Of a stretch of DNA of 64,000 nt, positions 26,986-37,200 are shown in pieces. The notes beneath the pieces were generated by a model. The model saw only the letters and a list, made by a program, of their open reading frames with translations. It was not told where the DNA came from and ran no database searches. The translations under genes and the position numbers were made by a program. Within the stretch, counting starts at the first letter, position 1; each line of letters starts with the position of its first letter. This stretch comes from Chryseobacterium sp. Leaf201 (GTDB lineage: Bacteria > Bacteroidota > Bacteroidia > Flavobacteriales > Weeksellaceae), in the NCBI RefSeq assembly GCF_001421435.1, contig NZ_LMKA01000024.1, positions 1-64,000 on the forward strand, written 5' to 3'.

Positions 26986-27438
26986 TTAATATTTTACTAC
27001 ATTTCCATCCTGGTTGACAATGGTTTTTCCGTTCTGGTCATTTACGTAAAGCGTATAGGGCGCTTTTTTCGCATTATCCGTGAGGTAATTTCTCTCGACC
27101 TGATACGTATAGCCGTTGTTGTTAAACTCAAAATAATAATTTCCGCCGGTACCGTCCGTAATTACTTCCCCGTCACTGATGATCATGCTCGGTTTTGAAG
27201 TGATTTTCCCGTTAGCCGGCCAGGACTGGTAAAGATACTTTCCGTTAGGCTGCCGGTCTATTTTTATCTTAAACTTTTTCGTTTTGATGATAACGGATTT
27301 CGGAACATGCTGATAGAGTACAGTCCCGTTAACCGAAGTAAGATGAGACGGATTGCCGTTATGGTTATGGGCATAAACCAAAGAAAACTGTGCGATGCAC
27401 AACGCCCCGAATAAAACCTTTTTAATCATGTTGATCAT
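26986..27438 (-). CDS. Secreted protein, unknown
   Basis: 150 aa (or 147 from the second Met). It has a signal peptide, I-K-K-V-L-F-G-A-L-C-I-A-Q-F-S-L-V-Y-A. The mature part starts H-N-H-N-G-N-P-S-H and is rich in Asn, Tyr and Lys, with beta-strand-like alternation and no cysteines. I do not recognise a family. It follows the ABC ATPase gene on the same strand at 40 nt, so the two could share a transcript. Confidence 0.7.
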   Translation of the reverse strand: MINMIKKVLFGALCIAQFSLVYAHNHNGNPSHLTSVNGTVLYQHVPKSVIIKTKKFKIKIDRQPNGKYLYQSWPANGKITSKPSMIISDGEVITDGTGGNYYFEFNNNGYTYQVERNYLTDNAKKAPYTLYVNDQNGKTIVNQDGNVVKY

Positions 27439-27478
27439 TGCTTATTGTTGATGCTTAAGCCCATCAAATTTAAAGCCA

Positions 27479-28198
27479 TTAAAAATCTGCTGCAGAAGTT
27501 TCAGTCTGGGTATAGTGGGCAAAAGCTTCTTCCAGGCTTCCGAATTTTCCTTTAAACTCATCCACGGCACAGTCCTGAAGAATATTCCCTTTATGGATCA
27601 GGATCACGCGCGAACAGAGTGCTTCTACTTCCTGCATGATGTGGGTGGAAAGCAGCACGGTTTTCTGCTGTCCTATTTCTTTAACCACGTTCCGGATTTC
27701 TATGATCTGGTTCGGGTCAAGGCCGTTAGTCGGTTCATCCAGGATCAGTAAATCAGGCTGATGGATAATGGCCTGGGCAAGGCCTATCCTTTGCTTGTAT
27801 CCTTTGGAAAGTTGTCCGATCTTCTTGCTTTTCTCAGGTGTAATGCCTACGAGCTGAATCACTTCATCCACCCGGGATTCCGGGATTTTATGGATATTCG
27901 CTACAAACTGCAGGTATTCTTTAACGTACATTTCCAGATACAGCGGGTTGTTTTCAGGCAGGAAACCGATTTTTTTCTTTGTTTCGATTTCATGTTCCGT
28001 AATGTTTTTCCCGTTAAAAATTATTTCACCTTCATCAATTTTCAGTGCACCGACAATAGATTTCATCAGGGTTGATTTTCCCGCACCGTTCGGGCCCAGA
28101 AGGCCGATGATTTCATTGTTGTCAATCGAAATGCTGATCTTGTTAAGGGCGGTCTGTTCACCGAATTTTTTGGTTAATTGATTTATCTGAAGAGACAT
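27479..28198 (-). CDS. ABC transporter ATP-binding protein
   Basis: 239 aa nucleotide-binding subunit. Walker A G35-P-N-G-A-G-K-S-T, signature L-S-K-G-Y-K-Q-R, Walker B L-L-I-L-D-E-P-T and H-loop S-T-H are all intact. It is of the CcmA/NatA type that works with separate ABC-2 permeases. It resembles GldA, the gliding-motility ATPase, but is shorter than that protein as I remember it, and no permease gene lies beside it, so I give no symbol. Confidence 0.92.
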   Translation of the reverse strand: MSLQINQLTKKFGEQTALNKISISIDNNEIIGLLGPNGAGKSTLMKSIVGALKIDEGEIIFNGKNITEHEIETKKKIGFLPENNPLYLEMYVKEYLQFVANIHKIPESRVDEVIQLVGITPEKSKKIGQLSKGYKQRIGLAQAIIHQPDLLILDEPTNGLDPNQIIEIRNVVKEIGQQKTVLLSTHIMQEVEALCSRVILIHKGNILQDCAVDEFKGKFGSLEEAFAHYTQTETSAADF

Positions 28199-28225
28199 AA
28201 TGTATATGGACTTTTTGCAAAAATA

Positions 28226-28256
28226 AAAATAAAAAGCTCATTCCGGAGAATGAGCT
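28226..28256 (-). terminator. Intrinsic terminator for the minus-strand gene at 28281-28868
   Basis: Perfect 9-bp stem AGCTCATTC (28235-28243) with GAATGAGCT (28248-28256), 4-nt loop. On the minus strand it is followed by TTTTTATTTTTATTTTT. Confidence 0.88.
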
Positions 28257-28280
28257 GTGTTAATATTACGAAAATACCGA

Positions 28281-28868
28281 TTATTTTCTGGGCTTTCTGT
28301 TTTTGCTACTGGTCGTGCTGCTTTTGCCGCTGTTATTGCTGTTTAACGCTGCTGCATTGGAAGATGAAGCCGTGTTTACAGGGTTAACAGGCGTCATGCC
28401 GGCGGTTTTGTCATACAGGGACGATTTTCCGTTTACCTTTCCGAAGATCTTATCGATCTGCTTTTTGTTCAGTACCTGGGATTTCCCTACGTACTTCCTG
28501 TTTTTATTGATGTACTGGATGAACTGAACGGTAGGCTGTCCGAAGTTCTTGTCAAAATGAAGCTCTACGATGTCATTGGGAAGCTCCAGGACGATATTAC
28601 CCTCAGGCGTATCAATAAACCCGTTGGTGATCAGTTCATATAAACCTGAAACATCTCTGTTAAGGTTCTGAAATGAAAAAGACCGGAAGGTATTCAGATT
28701 GGCAGTATTCAGATCCTGATAATTGATGGTAAATTTATCTTCTTTTTTATATAAACCTACAGAATTGTCTTTACCGATTTCTACCAGGGTAACGTTTTTC
28801 AGCACTTTAATCTGTGAGAAAGCCGAAATTCCGAATAAGCATGTGAAGAGTAGAATTATTTTTCTCAT
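28281..28868 (-). CDS. Secreted protein, unknown
   Basis: 195 aa with signal peptide M-R-K-I-I-L-L-F-T-C-L-F-G-I-S-A-F-S. The body (about 20-150) alternates polar and hydrophobic residues without a known motif. The last 40 residues are a low-complexity Ser/Asn/Lys tail ending K-N-R-K-P-R-K, which suggests an exposed, disordered end. It is monocistronic, closed by its own terminator. Confidence 0.75.
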   Translation of the reverse strand: MRKIILLFTCLFGISAFSQIKVLKNVTLVEIGKDNSVGLYKKEDKFTINYQDLNTANLNTFRSFSFQNLNRDVSGLYELITNGFIDTPEGNIVLELPNDIVELHFDKNFGQPTVQFIQYINKNRKYVGKSQVLNKKQIDKIFGKVNGKSSLYDKTAGMTPVNPVNTASSSNAAALNSNNSGKSSTTSSKNRKPRK

Positions 28869-29452
28869 AAGGCGATTTTAATGTTTATGTCTGATGATCT
28901 AATTAACAAAATAAAAATATAAAAAACAATTTTTTATTTCTTAGGCAAAAGTAACAAATTTTTTTGTTTACAGATTATTAAAATCAAATATCTGTAATTT
29001 TATTCATCATTATTTGAATTATTTTAGTGTCTTGATATTCAGTATGATATGATCGATATAATTTATATATGCTTTAAAAATGTATTGAAGAGTATACCAT
29101 GTGTTTTTACTAATCAGTTCAGAATCAAGAGTTAATATTTATTTTATCCTGAAAAAAAACTAATGTGTAATGAATATTAATTTTATGTAAAAAAATTAAT
29201 TTATGATTAAATGATTAATCTGCTCCCGAATTAATAGCTTGGCAATTAGAAAGTTCGTATGGTATATCAAATAAATATTCCCCTGAAAATAGTTCAGGGG
29301 AATATTAAATTTGAATCTTAAAATGTTTAATAATTTTAAAACCGCGATAAATTTATCTTGTAAAATAATTATTGCAGATTTTTTAATGACGGATTAACAT
29401 CATCTTAAATAACCTAGTGTTTTAAAATTTTCAATACGAACTTTAAAATCTT
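28869..29452. other. 584-bp AT-rich intergenic region
   Basis: No gene is visible on either strand. The left part should hold the promoter of the secreted-protein gene, and a 14-bp hairpin lies at 29274-29306. The middle is highly AT-rich with no recognisable RNA motif. Confidence 0.5.
29274..29306 (-). terminator. Long hairpin downstream of the glf operon
   Basis: Perfect 14-bp stem AATATTCCCCTGAA (29274-29287), 5-nt loop, TTCAGGGGAATATT (29293-29306). It lies 147 nt past the end of the minus-strand glycosidase gene and probably ends that operon, although the following T run (TATTTGAT) is poor. Confidence 0.55.
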
Positions 29453-30646
29453 TTACATTTCTTCCAGGATATATACTTCCGAGGCAGCCAGTGTTTCCTG
29501 GAATTCCTGGATTGCCACAAGGCTTTCGTGATGAATCTCTCTTTCCAGGGTTTCAGGATTATGGATGTCCCAAACCCCGCTGTGGTGCCAGTTCAGCGGG
29601 AAATCCCAGTCCGGGCGGTCAATGATCGGGTAGATACAGCAGCCCAGCAGCGGAATACCGCTTTTTAAAATAGACGCACATTCTTCGCTGATCATCTTCA
29701 GCCATGCATACCTCTTTTCTCCTGCCATGCTGGTTTCCGAAATCACAATAGGCCTTCCGTATCTTATAAATACCTCATCAACAAGCGAATGAAGACTTTT
29801 CCAGAAAGGGCTTGCCGGTGTTTCATCCCACGGGATATACTGATGGTCGGTCACCGTCCACTGGTTGTCACAGTAGAAGTTAACCCCTATGATATCAAGG
29901 TATTCCGGTTTTCCTCTCAGTTCGGGGCACATTTTCCCGCTGAGAATATCCAGTACCTGAAACTGCTCCTGATGTTTCTCATTGGCGTGCAGTACAAGCG
30001 CGGTGTCTGACAGGTCAGGGGAAACGATGTGGATCAACGGTTCGGTACTCATGATCCGTACTTCGGGATCAATCTCTTTCATGCTTTCAATTCCTTCAAT
30101 ATAGGCTTTCATCAGCTTATATTTCACTTCCCATCCCTGGTGTATGCAGTAGGGGCTTGTTCCCCTTGCGTCACCGCCCAGCCAGGATAAAAAGCTGACT
30201 TCATTAATGGGCGTAACTACCAGATCACCGTCAGGGCAGATGCTCCTGTATTTCTGGACAAAAGCCCTGCACAGGTGTGAAAACCTTCGGGCAAACATCG
30301 GGTGTAAAGGTGTAAGATCATCCGGAAACCCGAAATGGCAGATGTCCCAGATCACCTCAATGTCATTTTCCTTTGCACAGGTAATCATATCTTCCACCTG
30401 GCTCCAGTCATACTGAAAAGGTGTTTTTTCTACATGGCTCCAGCGGATGCCTTCCCGCACCGTACTGATGCCGATATCACGGAGCCTTTTATAATCTTCA
30501 TCAATAAAAAGGTCGTGCCCGGTCAGGTCAATAAGGTCAACCCGCTCACCGAAAGCATTCTGGTGGTCGGCACATTCAAATCCGGCCATGATGAATGACC
30601 GGAAATTTTTTTCAAAATTCCTGTACTTAGTATTGGGTTCCGTCAT
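29453..30646 (-). CDS. Clan GH-A glycosidase (GH1-like), cytoplasmic
   Basis: 397 aa, no signal peptide. It has the TIM-barrel pattern of clan A: G-I-R-W-S-H near residue 66, the acid/base in T-P-I-N-E149-V and the nucleophile in V-I-S-E304-T. The overall look is of short GH1-like proteins. Its start overlaps the end of glf by 20 nt, and glf overlaps the glycosyltransferase, so the three act in one pathway. A cytoplasmic hydrolase-fold enzyme in a sugar-nucleotide operon may remodel a galactofuranose-containing product, but this is inference. Confidence 0.8.
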   Translation of the reverse strand: MTEPNTKYRNFEKNFRSFIMAGFECADHQNAFGERVDLIDLTGHDLFIDEDYKRLRDIGISTVREGIRWSHVEKTPFQYDWSQVEDMITCAKENDIEVIWDICHFGFPDDLTPLHPMFARRFSHLCRAFVQKYRSICPDGDLVVTPINEVSFLSWLGGDARGTSPYCIHQGWEVKYKLMKAYIEGIESMKEIDPEVRIMSTEPLIHIVSPDLSDTALVLHANEKHQEQFQVLDILSGKMCPELRGKPEYLDIIGVNFYCDNQWTVTDHQYIPWDETPASPFWKSLHSLVDEVFIRYGRPIVISETSMAGEKRYAWLKMISEECASILKSGIPLLGCCIYPIIDRPDWDFPLNWHHSGVWDIHNPETLEREIHHESLVAIQEFQETLAASEVYILEEM

Positions 30647-31733
30647 CTTCTTTTGTCATCTTTTTGAATAAAGCCAGCGACTGGGCAACTACCTGGTCCA
30701 TATTGTAATATTTGTAGGTCCCGAGACGGCCGGTGAAATATACATCAGGGGTTTCTTCCGCCAGTTTTTTATACTGGTTGTACACTTCCTGGTTCTCTTT
30801 CCGCGGAATCGGGTAGTAGGGATCACCCTCTGCCTTCGGATATTCATAAACAATAGCCGTCTTGTGGTGAACCTGCCCGGTAAGGTGCTTAAATTCAGTA
30901 ATTCTCGTATACAGGTTGGAGGTAGGATAATTAACGGTTCCGGTCTGCTGGTAATTTTCAGTATCCAGAGTTTCAAAATGGAAATCGATGGAACGGTAAG
31001 GCAGCTTTCCGTAGCGGTAATCAAAATACGTATCGATAGGCCCTGTATAGATCAGCTTTTTATGCGGAATAATATCAACGATATCCTTGTAATTCGTATT
31101 CAGCATGATGTGGATGTTTTCGTGAGAAAGCATCTTTTTAAACATGTCGGTATAGCCGTTTTTCGGCATGGCCTGGAAGGTATCCGTAAAATACCGGTCG
31201 TCCTTATTGGTCCGCGTAGGAACCCTTGCGGTAACTGAGGCATCCAGTTCAGAAGGATCAAGATCCCATTGTTTTTTGGTATAGCCGCGGAAAAATTTTT
31301 CATACAGTTCTTTTCCTACCGCATTCAGCACCACGTCTTCAGAAGTGAGTACGGGCTTCCGCTGTTCGGCTTTCGATGCCAGAAAATCCACCACTTCATC
31401 AGAGGTCAGGTTTTTCCCGTATAATGTATTGATGGTGGTCAGGTTAATGGGAATCGGTACCAGTTGCCCGTCCACACTGCCCAGTACACGATGTTCGTAA
31501 GGGCGCCATTCCGTGAAATTGGTAAGGTAAGAAAATACCTCTTCAGAATTGGTGTGGAAAATGTGCGGGCCGTATTTATGGATCAGGATTCCCTCTTTGT
31601 TATAATAATCATAAGCATTTCCGGCAATATGGTCACGCTTATCTACAATTAATACTTTTTTTCCGGCATTCGCCAGTCGTTCTGCCAGGACTGATCCGGC
31701 AAAGCCGCAGCCGACAATCAGGAAATCATACAT
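30627..31733 (-). CDS. glf: UDP-galactopyranose mutase
   Basis: 368 aa. The N-terminus, F-L-I-V-G-C-G-F-A-G-S-V-L-A-E-R-L, is the FAD-binding motif of this family, followed by D-K-R-D-H-I-A-G-N-A-Y-D and Y-G-P-H-I-F-H-T-N. It converts UDP-galactopyranose to UDP-galactofuranose, a precursor of galactofuranose in surface glycans. The start overlaps the glycosyltransferase stop by 8 nt and the end overlaps the glycosidase start, indicating tight translational coupling. Confidence 0.96.
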   Translation of the reverse strand: MYDFLIVGCGFAGSVLAERLANAGKKVLIVDKRDHIAGNAYDYYNKEGILIHKYGPHIFHTNSEEVFSYLTNFTEWRPYEHRVLGSVDGQLVPIPINLTTINTLYGKNLTSDEVVDFLASKAEQRKPVLTSEDVVLNAVGKELYEKFFRGYTKKQWDLDPSELDASVTARVPTRTNKDDRYFTDTFQAMPKNGYTDMFKKMLSHENIHIMLNTNYKDIVDIIPHKKLIYTGPIDTYFDYRYGKLPYRSIDFHFETLDTENYQQTGTVNYPTSNLYTRITEFKHLTGQVHHKTAIVYEYPKAEGDPYYPIPRKENQEVYNQYKKLAEETPDVYFTGRLGTYKYYNMDQVVAQSLALFKKMTKEDDGTQY

Positions 31734-32823
31734 AGATACCGTTGCTTTTTTTTACGTTGTTAATCAATACATTCATTTTCTCAAAAGTGTTGTCCCAGGA
31801 ATCATCGGCCAGAAATTCATCAACTTTCATCAGCCATTCCTTTTTGGATTTTTTAGCCAGCTCCTCTTCACCGTACATGATAAAGGTATCGGCATCACTG
31901 GCAATATACACCATGTTTTCTTCGCCATAAGGCTTTACGACATCTTTTATCGGTGTGGAAATCACCGGAAGTCCTGCGGCAAGGTATTCAGGGGTTTTGG
32001 TAGGGCTGATGAACTCTGTGGATTCATTCAGGGCAAATAACACAAGCGCAATATCCCAGTGGCTGATGTATTGCGGGAGCTCTTCATATTTCTTCGGGCC
32101 CAGGTAATGGATGTTCTCCGCTCTCGGAAGGTCGTCCGGATTAATTTTTACCACAGGGCCGATGATCACAAAATGCCAGTCCGGTTTTCTTTCCGAAACT
32201 TCCCTTAACAATTCGATATCAAAACGTTCATCGATAACGCCGTAAAACCCAAACCTCGGGTGTGGAATCTCTTTCTGGTCTGCAGGCTCGGTTCTGTTGT
32301 ACCGGGCAGCCTGAAAATGTTCCTTATCAATACTGCTTGGGAAAGGATGGATGTTGTGGTGGCGGTCTTTCTTGGCCTGATAAAGCGTGTGTCCGCCCGT
32401 AAAGACTACATTTGCCTTTTTAAAGAGCTCATTTTCCAGCGGCAGAAGCTGCGGCGGTGCAAAACGGAAAGCCGAAAGCTCATCCATAGAATCATAAACG
32501 GTTACCTGCGGTACCAGATGAGCCGTGTATTCCAGGGCCATCGGGGTATAGTACCAGCAAATGAATTCCTTTATGTTCCGTTCTGCAATGAACCGGTCAA
32601 TCAGTTTTTTCAATCTTCCGTTGCGGTCTGCATCCCGGTCATCTACAAACAGGGAAACAATTGAGATACCGTCCTGCTGCGCAATTTCATAGGCATCTGA
32701 TCCATGGCGCGGCTCTTCAAAATAATAGACATGGTACTGTCTGGCGAAACGACTGAGCAAATGTTGCGGTCGCTGATACACGAAATTCCAGTGTAGGTGG
32801 CTGAAACATAAAATATTCTGCAT
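31726..32823 (-). CDS. Glycosyltransferase, GT-B fold (family 1/4 type)
   Basis: 365 aa. It starts I-L-C-F-S-H-L-H-W-N-F-V-Y-Q-R-P-Q-H-L-L, typical of bacterial transferases annotated as family 1. The C-terminal half has F-Y-G-V-I-D-E-R and the donor-site segment T-P-E-Y-L-A-A-G-L-P-V-I-S-T. It overlaps glf, so UDP-galactofuranose is a plausible donor. It is the first gene of the three-gene minus-strand operon. Confidence 0.88.
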   Translation of the reverse strand: MQNILCFSHLHWNFVYQRPQHLLSRFARQYHVYYFEEPRHGSDAYEIAQQDGISIVSLFVDDRDADRNGRLKKLIDRFIAERNIKEFICWYYTPMALEYTAHLVPQVTVYDSMDELSAFRFAPPQLLPLENELFKKANVVFTGGHTLYQAKKDRHHNIHPFPSSIDKEHFQAARYNRTEPADQKEIPHPRFGFYGVIDERFDIELLREVSERKPDWHFVIIGPVVKINPDDLPRAENIHYLGPKKYEELPQYISHWDIALVLFALNESTEFISPTKTPEYLAAGLPVISTPIKDVVKPYGEENMVYIASDADTFIMYGEEELAKKSKKEWLMKVDEFLADDSWDNTFEKMNVLINNVKKSNGIYV

Positions 32824-33179
32824 ATAATTTGGGGTATTATTGCAGTTCAGAATGGTTAAAAATCCCCGGCCTGCTTTGCACGAGAATAGTGAAAGAATGC
32901 CGCGAATCGGGTGGTGTAATCTGAACTGTCTTGTAAAACTATTATATAAAAAGCAGTTATTTTATGAACAAGATCATAAAAGATATTCATATTATTGTTT
33001 ATATAAAGCTTGATTTTTTTAAATCTGTAATGATTTATCAATTCGGATGTATAAACAGACAATATCCTGCAGACATTTTATTAAATCAACAGATCAGTTT
33101 TCCAAAGTAACCTGAAAAAAAATACCGCATAAGGCTTTGCGGTATCTGATGTTATTATGATGTCTTATCTGCAGGGTAT
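32824..33179. other. Intergenic region upstream of the glf operon
   Basis: Holds the operon promoter, which I cannot place with confidence, and at 33112-33145 a terminator for the stress-protein gene. No gene is visible. Confidence 0.5.
33112..33145 (-). terminator. Intrinsic terminator of the universal stress protein gene
   Basis: ATACCGCA (33122-33129) pairs with TGCGGTAT (33138-33145). On the minus strand the stem is followed by a run of eight T. Confidence 0.88.
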
Positions 33180-34088
33180 TTATCCCGGAGAGGGAAGGGT
33201 AATATCAAAGCCCGGGCTTTCATCCGGAATTACTTTCTGCACCTCGGTCGTCTTTTTTAAAAAGAACAGGGGAACATCGGTATGGTTGATGATCTGCTTA
33301 AAAAAGTTCTCTGAAAATAAAGATTTCCAGTTGTTCTCATCATGGTAATTAAGGATGATGATGTCTGCATGGTCTATTTTTGAGAACTGTGAGATCTTAA
33401 CCGCCTTTTCACTGGTCAGTATAAAAGAGGTGGAATATTTCACCGTATCTTTTGCCAGCGTGCTCCAGACCGAATTATAGGCTTCTTTTATTACATTCAC
33501 GTCTTCTTCGCCGCAGATTCCCAAAAGGCTGATTTCTGCATTGTTTTTTCTGGCAATGTTCTGGGAGATCAATAATTTTTCCTGAAGGTTTTCAATCACC
33601 CGTACAGGAACCAGTATTTTTCCAAAATCGTAGGTATGGCATTTTTCCGGAACCAGAAGAACCGAGCTGTTGGCCCCGGTCAGGATTTCATACGATGCCG
33701 ATCCTAAAAAAAGCTCTTTTATCCTCTGCCTGCCCGCAGTCCCGGTAATCACCAGGTCTACTTTTTCAGACGCGATGCATTCATTGATGCTGCTGACGAG
33801 GCTGTTGCTCCCGATCATGGTATCCACATGCAGCGAACCGTTCCGTTTCTGTACGGAAAGCTTGATTTCATGGAGTGCACACTCTGCCAGATCCAGGCCT
33901 TCCCGGACTTTTTCCGTACCTACTGCCTGCTTCCCGGTTCTGTCGATAATATAATAATTGATGAAATTATGGAACAGGATAATGCGTGCGTTATGCCTGC
34001 CTGCCATGTGGACCGCCATTGTAACTGCATTGTCAGATTTCTCAGTAAAATCCACCGTTACCAATATTGTTTTAATTTCAGTTCTCAT
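33180..34088 (-). CDS. Tandem-domain universal stress protein
   Basis: 302 aa with two UspA domains (about 6-148 and 153-278). The first starts I-L-V-T-V-D-F-T-E-K-S-D-N-A-V and ends with a G-S-A-S-Y-E-I-L near the nucleotide loop, followed by S-S-V-L-L-V-P. The second is more diverged. The G-x2-G-x9-G-S/T ATP-binding pattern is roughly kept in the first domain only. Cytoplasmic, and probably induced by stress or growth arrest. Monocistronic with its own terminator. Confidence 0.92.
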   Translation of the reverse strand: MRTEIKTILVTVDFTEKSDNAVTMAVHMAGRHNARIILFHNFINYYIIDRTGKQAVGTEKVREGLDLAECALHEIKLSVQKRNGSLHVDTMIGSNSLVSSINECIASEKVDLVITGTAGRQRIKELFLGSASYEILTGANSSVLLVPEKCHTYDFGKILVPVRVIENLQEKLLISQNIARKNNAEISLLGICGEEDVNVIKEAYNSVWSTLAKDTVKYSTSFILTSEKAVKISQFSKIDHADIIILNYHDENNWKSLFSENFFKQIINHTDVPLFFLKKTTEVQKVIPDESPGFDITLPSPG

Positions 34089-34298
34089 CTTTTTAAATGT
34101 ATAAAGTGATACACTTCATTAATAACCGCTAAATAGATGCCATCATGATAATCCATTAAAGATTCGATGATGATTTTGCATTTAACGGATAGTGTAAGTT
34201 AATAAAAAATCAGCTGTTTTAAAAAAGAAAACGGGTAAATAAACATTAAGGTGGTATCTAAGTGTTTAATTTTGATTTCGTTACGGCCTGGTGTATAT

Positions 34299-37200
34299 TT
34301 AATATCCGGTTACCTCTACCACACTTTTTCCGCTCTGCTGTTTGCTTACTTTAATCTGTACGGGGATCCGTTCCGTCATTTCCTGGACGTGCGAAATAAC
34401 CCCGACTTTCCGGCCCTGGTTGTGAAGCCTTTCCAGAGCGTCCATCGCAATATTGAGCGTAGCGGGATCCAGGGATCCGAAACCTTCATCGATAAACAGG
34501 GATTCCACTTTCATCCGGCTGGATGACAAAGAGGCGAGGCCCAAAGCCAGCGCAAGGGAAACCAGGAAAGATTCCCCGCCGGAAAGCGAGTACACCGTGC
34601 GGACCTCATCACCCATATCCTGGTCCACAACCTGCAGGCCGAGGCTGGCCGGGATGCGTTCAATCCTGTACCTCCCGGTAAGGACCTTCAGGTGGACGTT
34701 GGCGTAGCCGAGCAGCACATCCAGCGTATATTCCTGGGCAATCTGCCGGAATTTTTTGCCGTCTGCAGATCCGATGATTTCATTCAGTTTCCCCCAGTTT
34801 TCCGTAATGGCTGCCTGTTCATTAATGCTTTGCAGGAGGTCGCCGATCCTGCTTTTGTGCATTCCATCCTGTTGCAGGCGGAAACTGATTTCCCCTTTTT
34901 TCTGTTTCTTAAGTTCAGCTTCCGTTTCAGCTGTTGATTTTAATGCGTTAAGTTCATCAAGCGGGCGTACGAAAATCCCTTTCTGCTGATGATCCTCTAA
35001 AAGCTGTTTCCTTTCAGCCAGCACCGAACCGGCCTTGGTTACCTCTTCCTCAATGGCCTGTATCGCTGAACGTTCGGTATCCAGCCAGTCATGCGGCAGG
35101 GTCAGTAATTCATCCAGCTCCTGTAGGTTCAATGTTGCATTGTTTTTTATATTGTACCTGTCCAGCCAGTCCTTAAGTTTCCCGGAAGCTGTTTCCATAT
35201 CCGCTTTTAATCTGGTTAAAGTGCCTTTCAGTTCCTCCTGCTGCGCATTCGCTTTGGTGAGATTCAGTATCAGCTGCTGATGTTTTGTTTTGAGCGCTTC
35301 AAGCTGCTCCTGTGCATCCGATACTGCTGTTTTCAGCTTCCTTTCTGCCTCTTCCGCAGCCTGCCCTTCAAAAATCCCGTCTCTCTGCTGTTTAAGTTGA
35401 AGGTAATGCTGCTGCTGTGCAATAAAGATTTCCGTCTTTTCCGTCACCGCTGCGGCAAGGGTCTGCGCCAGGCTTTCCATTTCCCTGAGGGTTGCCTCAA
35501 GGATGCCTTTGTTTTTCTCGCACTGCTGCAGTTTTTCCGTGTTTTTCTTCCACCTTTCAGCAAAGTTTTCAATACGTTCTGTAAATGCGGCAGGCGCAGT
35601 CTTCCAGCTTTCCATCCAGCCGGGTGCATTAAAATGAAAGGAAAGTGACTGCTCAGCCTCCAGAAGCCCGGAAGATGCTTTGTCTTTTTCCTTGATTCTG
35701 CCGTTCTGCTGTTCCTGAAACAGGGCAATGGCTGTTATTATATCTTTCAGCTGTTCCGTAAGGCGGTCAGAGGTTTCTTTAAGCTGATCGATAATATTTT
35801 TATCTTTTTCGAGCTGTTGTTTCCGGTCTTTGTAATCCTGAATTTTTGACTGCAGGGACGCCTGTTTAGCTTTCAGATCATTCAGCCGGTTTTCGATCCA
35901 GGCTGCCTTTTCAGGATCCGCTACAGAACGGCTTTCTTCCACGATATCAGACTGTTCCCAGGCCTGCTTCCTGTTTTCCAGTGCAGCCTGAAGAGTAATG
36001 ATGGCTTTATCCTGATCCTGAATAGTTTTGGCAAGTGTTTCACATTCCTGTTCCAACGCATTATGACGGCGGAAAGTGGCCATATAAATACGCTCATGTT
36101 CGGCAGAGGAACTTTCCAGTGCCGATAGTACATTTTCCAGTTGCGGGTTCTGTATAACATAGGGATGGTGCGTGCTTCCGCAGACCGGGCACGGCTCATC
36201 ATCTATAAGTGCAGAACGTAAAGCTTCAACATTTTCAGTGGATGCGAGTCGTGCCTGTTCCAGCATCCGGGCAGATGTTTCCTTCTGGATCTTTTCAGTA
36301 GCCATCTGAAGGATAAGCTGGTCCACGGTTTCCTGTTTCGTCCGGTAATCTGACCGGTCTTTCAGCTGTTTCCCGCTTAAGGTTTCACATTCTACCTGCG
36401 AAGTATGCAGCAATTCCCAGTCAGCTTTTGCCTGGATGGTATTCTCAATATTCCTGGCGGTCTCCGTTTTATCTTCTTCCAGGGTTTCAATGGGGATCAT
36501 CAGCAATGCGGCGGCCTGGCCGTCATGGCTTTTTTTCAGCTCCTCCCATTCCTGTTTCTTGGTACGGACAAGCGATTCAAGGTCTGCCTTTTTTGTTTCT
36601 GCTTCCGTAATTTTTCCGCTGAGCACAGCCAGTTCATCTGTAGATAACTGCAGGTTTTCCAGTAATTTCTGTGCGTCCTGTAATTTAGAAAGGATGATCT
36701 CCTTATTTTCAGCTACTGTGCTCCGGTCCGTATTTTCTGTCTTCCAACCGGTTAAGGTTTTGATTTCTTCTGAAAGCTGACTGAGCAGAGCCTGTTTTTC
36801 ATTCAGCAATGCCAGATGGTTCCTGCTTTTTTCCGAAGCCTGTTCTGCCTCAATGCCCGTTTTCTCAAGCTGGTCTTTTTTTTCGGATAGTAAGGTATCT
36901 AGTTTTCTGGCCTGTTCCAACAGCGGTAAAGCATCCTGGAATGCCTGGTTTTTTGCCTTAAAACTTTTATCCGAATCCAAAAGTTGTGCATCCAGCAGTT
37001 CTTTCTGTGCCTGAAGAGCCGCCGCCGTTTCATTTAAACCATTCAGGGTTCCTGTTTTTTCCGAATGCTGGTGCGTGGCATTTTTCAGCGCATCTGCCCA
37101 GCTCCGGGTTTGCTGTGCCTGTTCGGCTGCCCACAGCTTCTGTTTCCTTGGAAGGCCATTTGTTTTTGCATCCGAAGCCTCCTGAAATGCAGTCAGGGCT

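Noticed and set aside
27479-28198. Naming the ABC ATPase gldA
   Set aside because: It is shorter than GldA as I remember it and no gliding permease gene is adjacent, so the symbol is not supported.
29274-29306. The 14-bp hairpin as an integron-like or riboswitch structure
   Set aside because: It has a plain stem and small loop, no gene start downstream and a position fitting a terminator.
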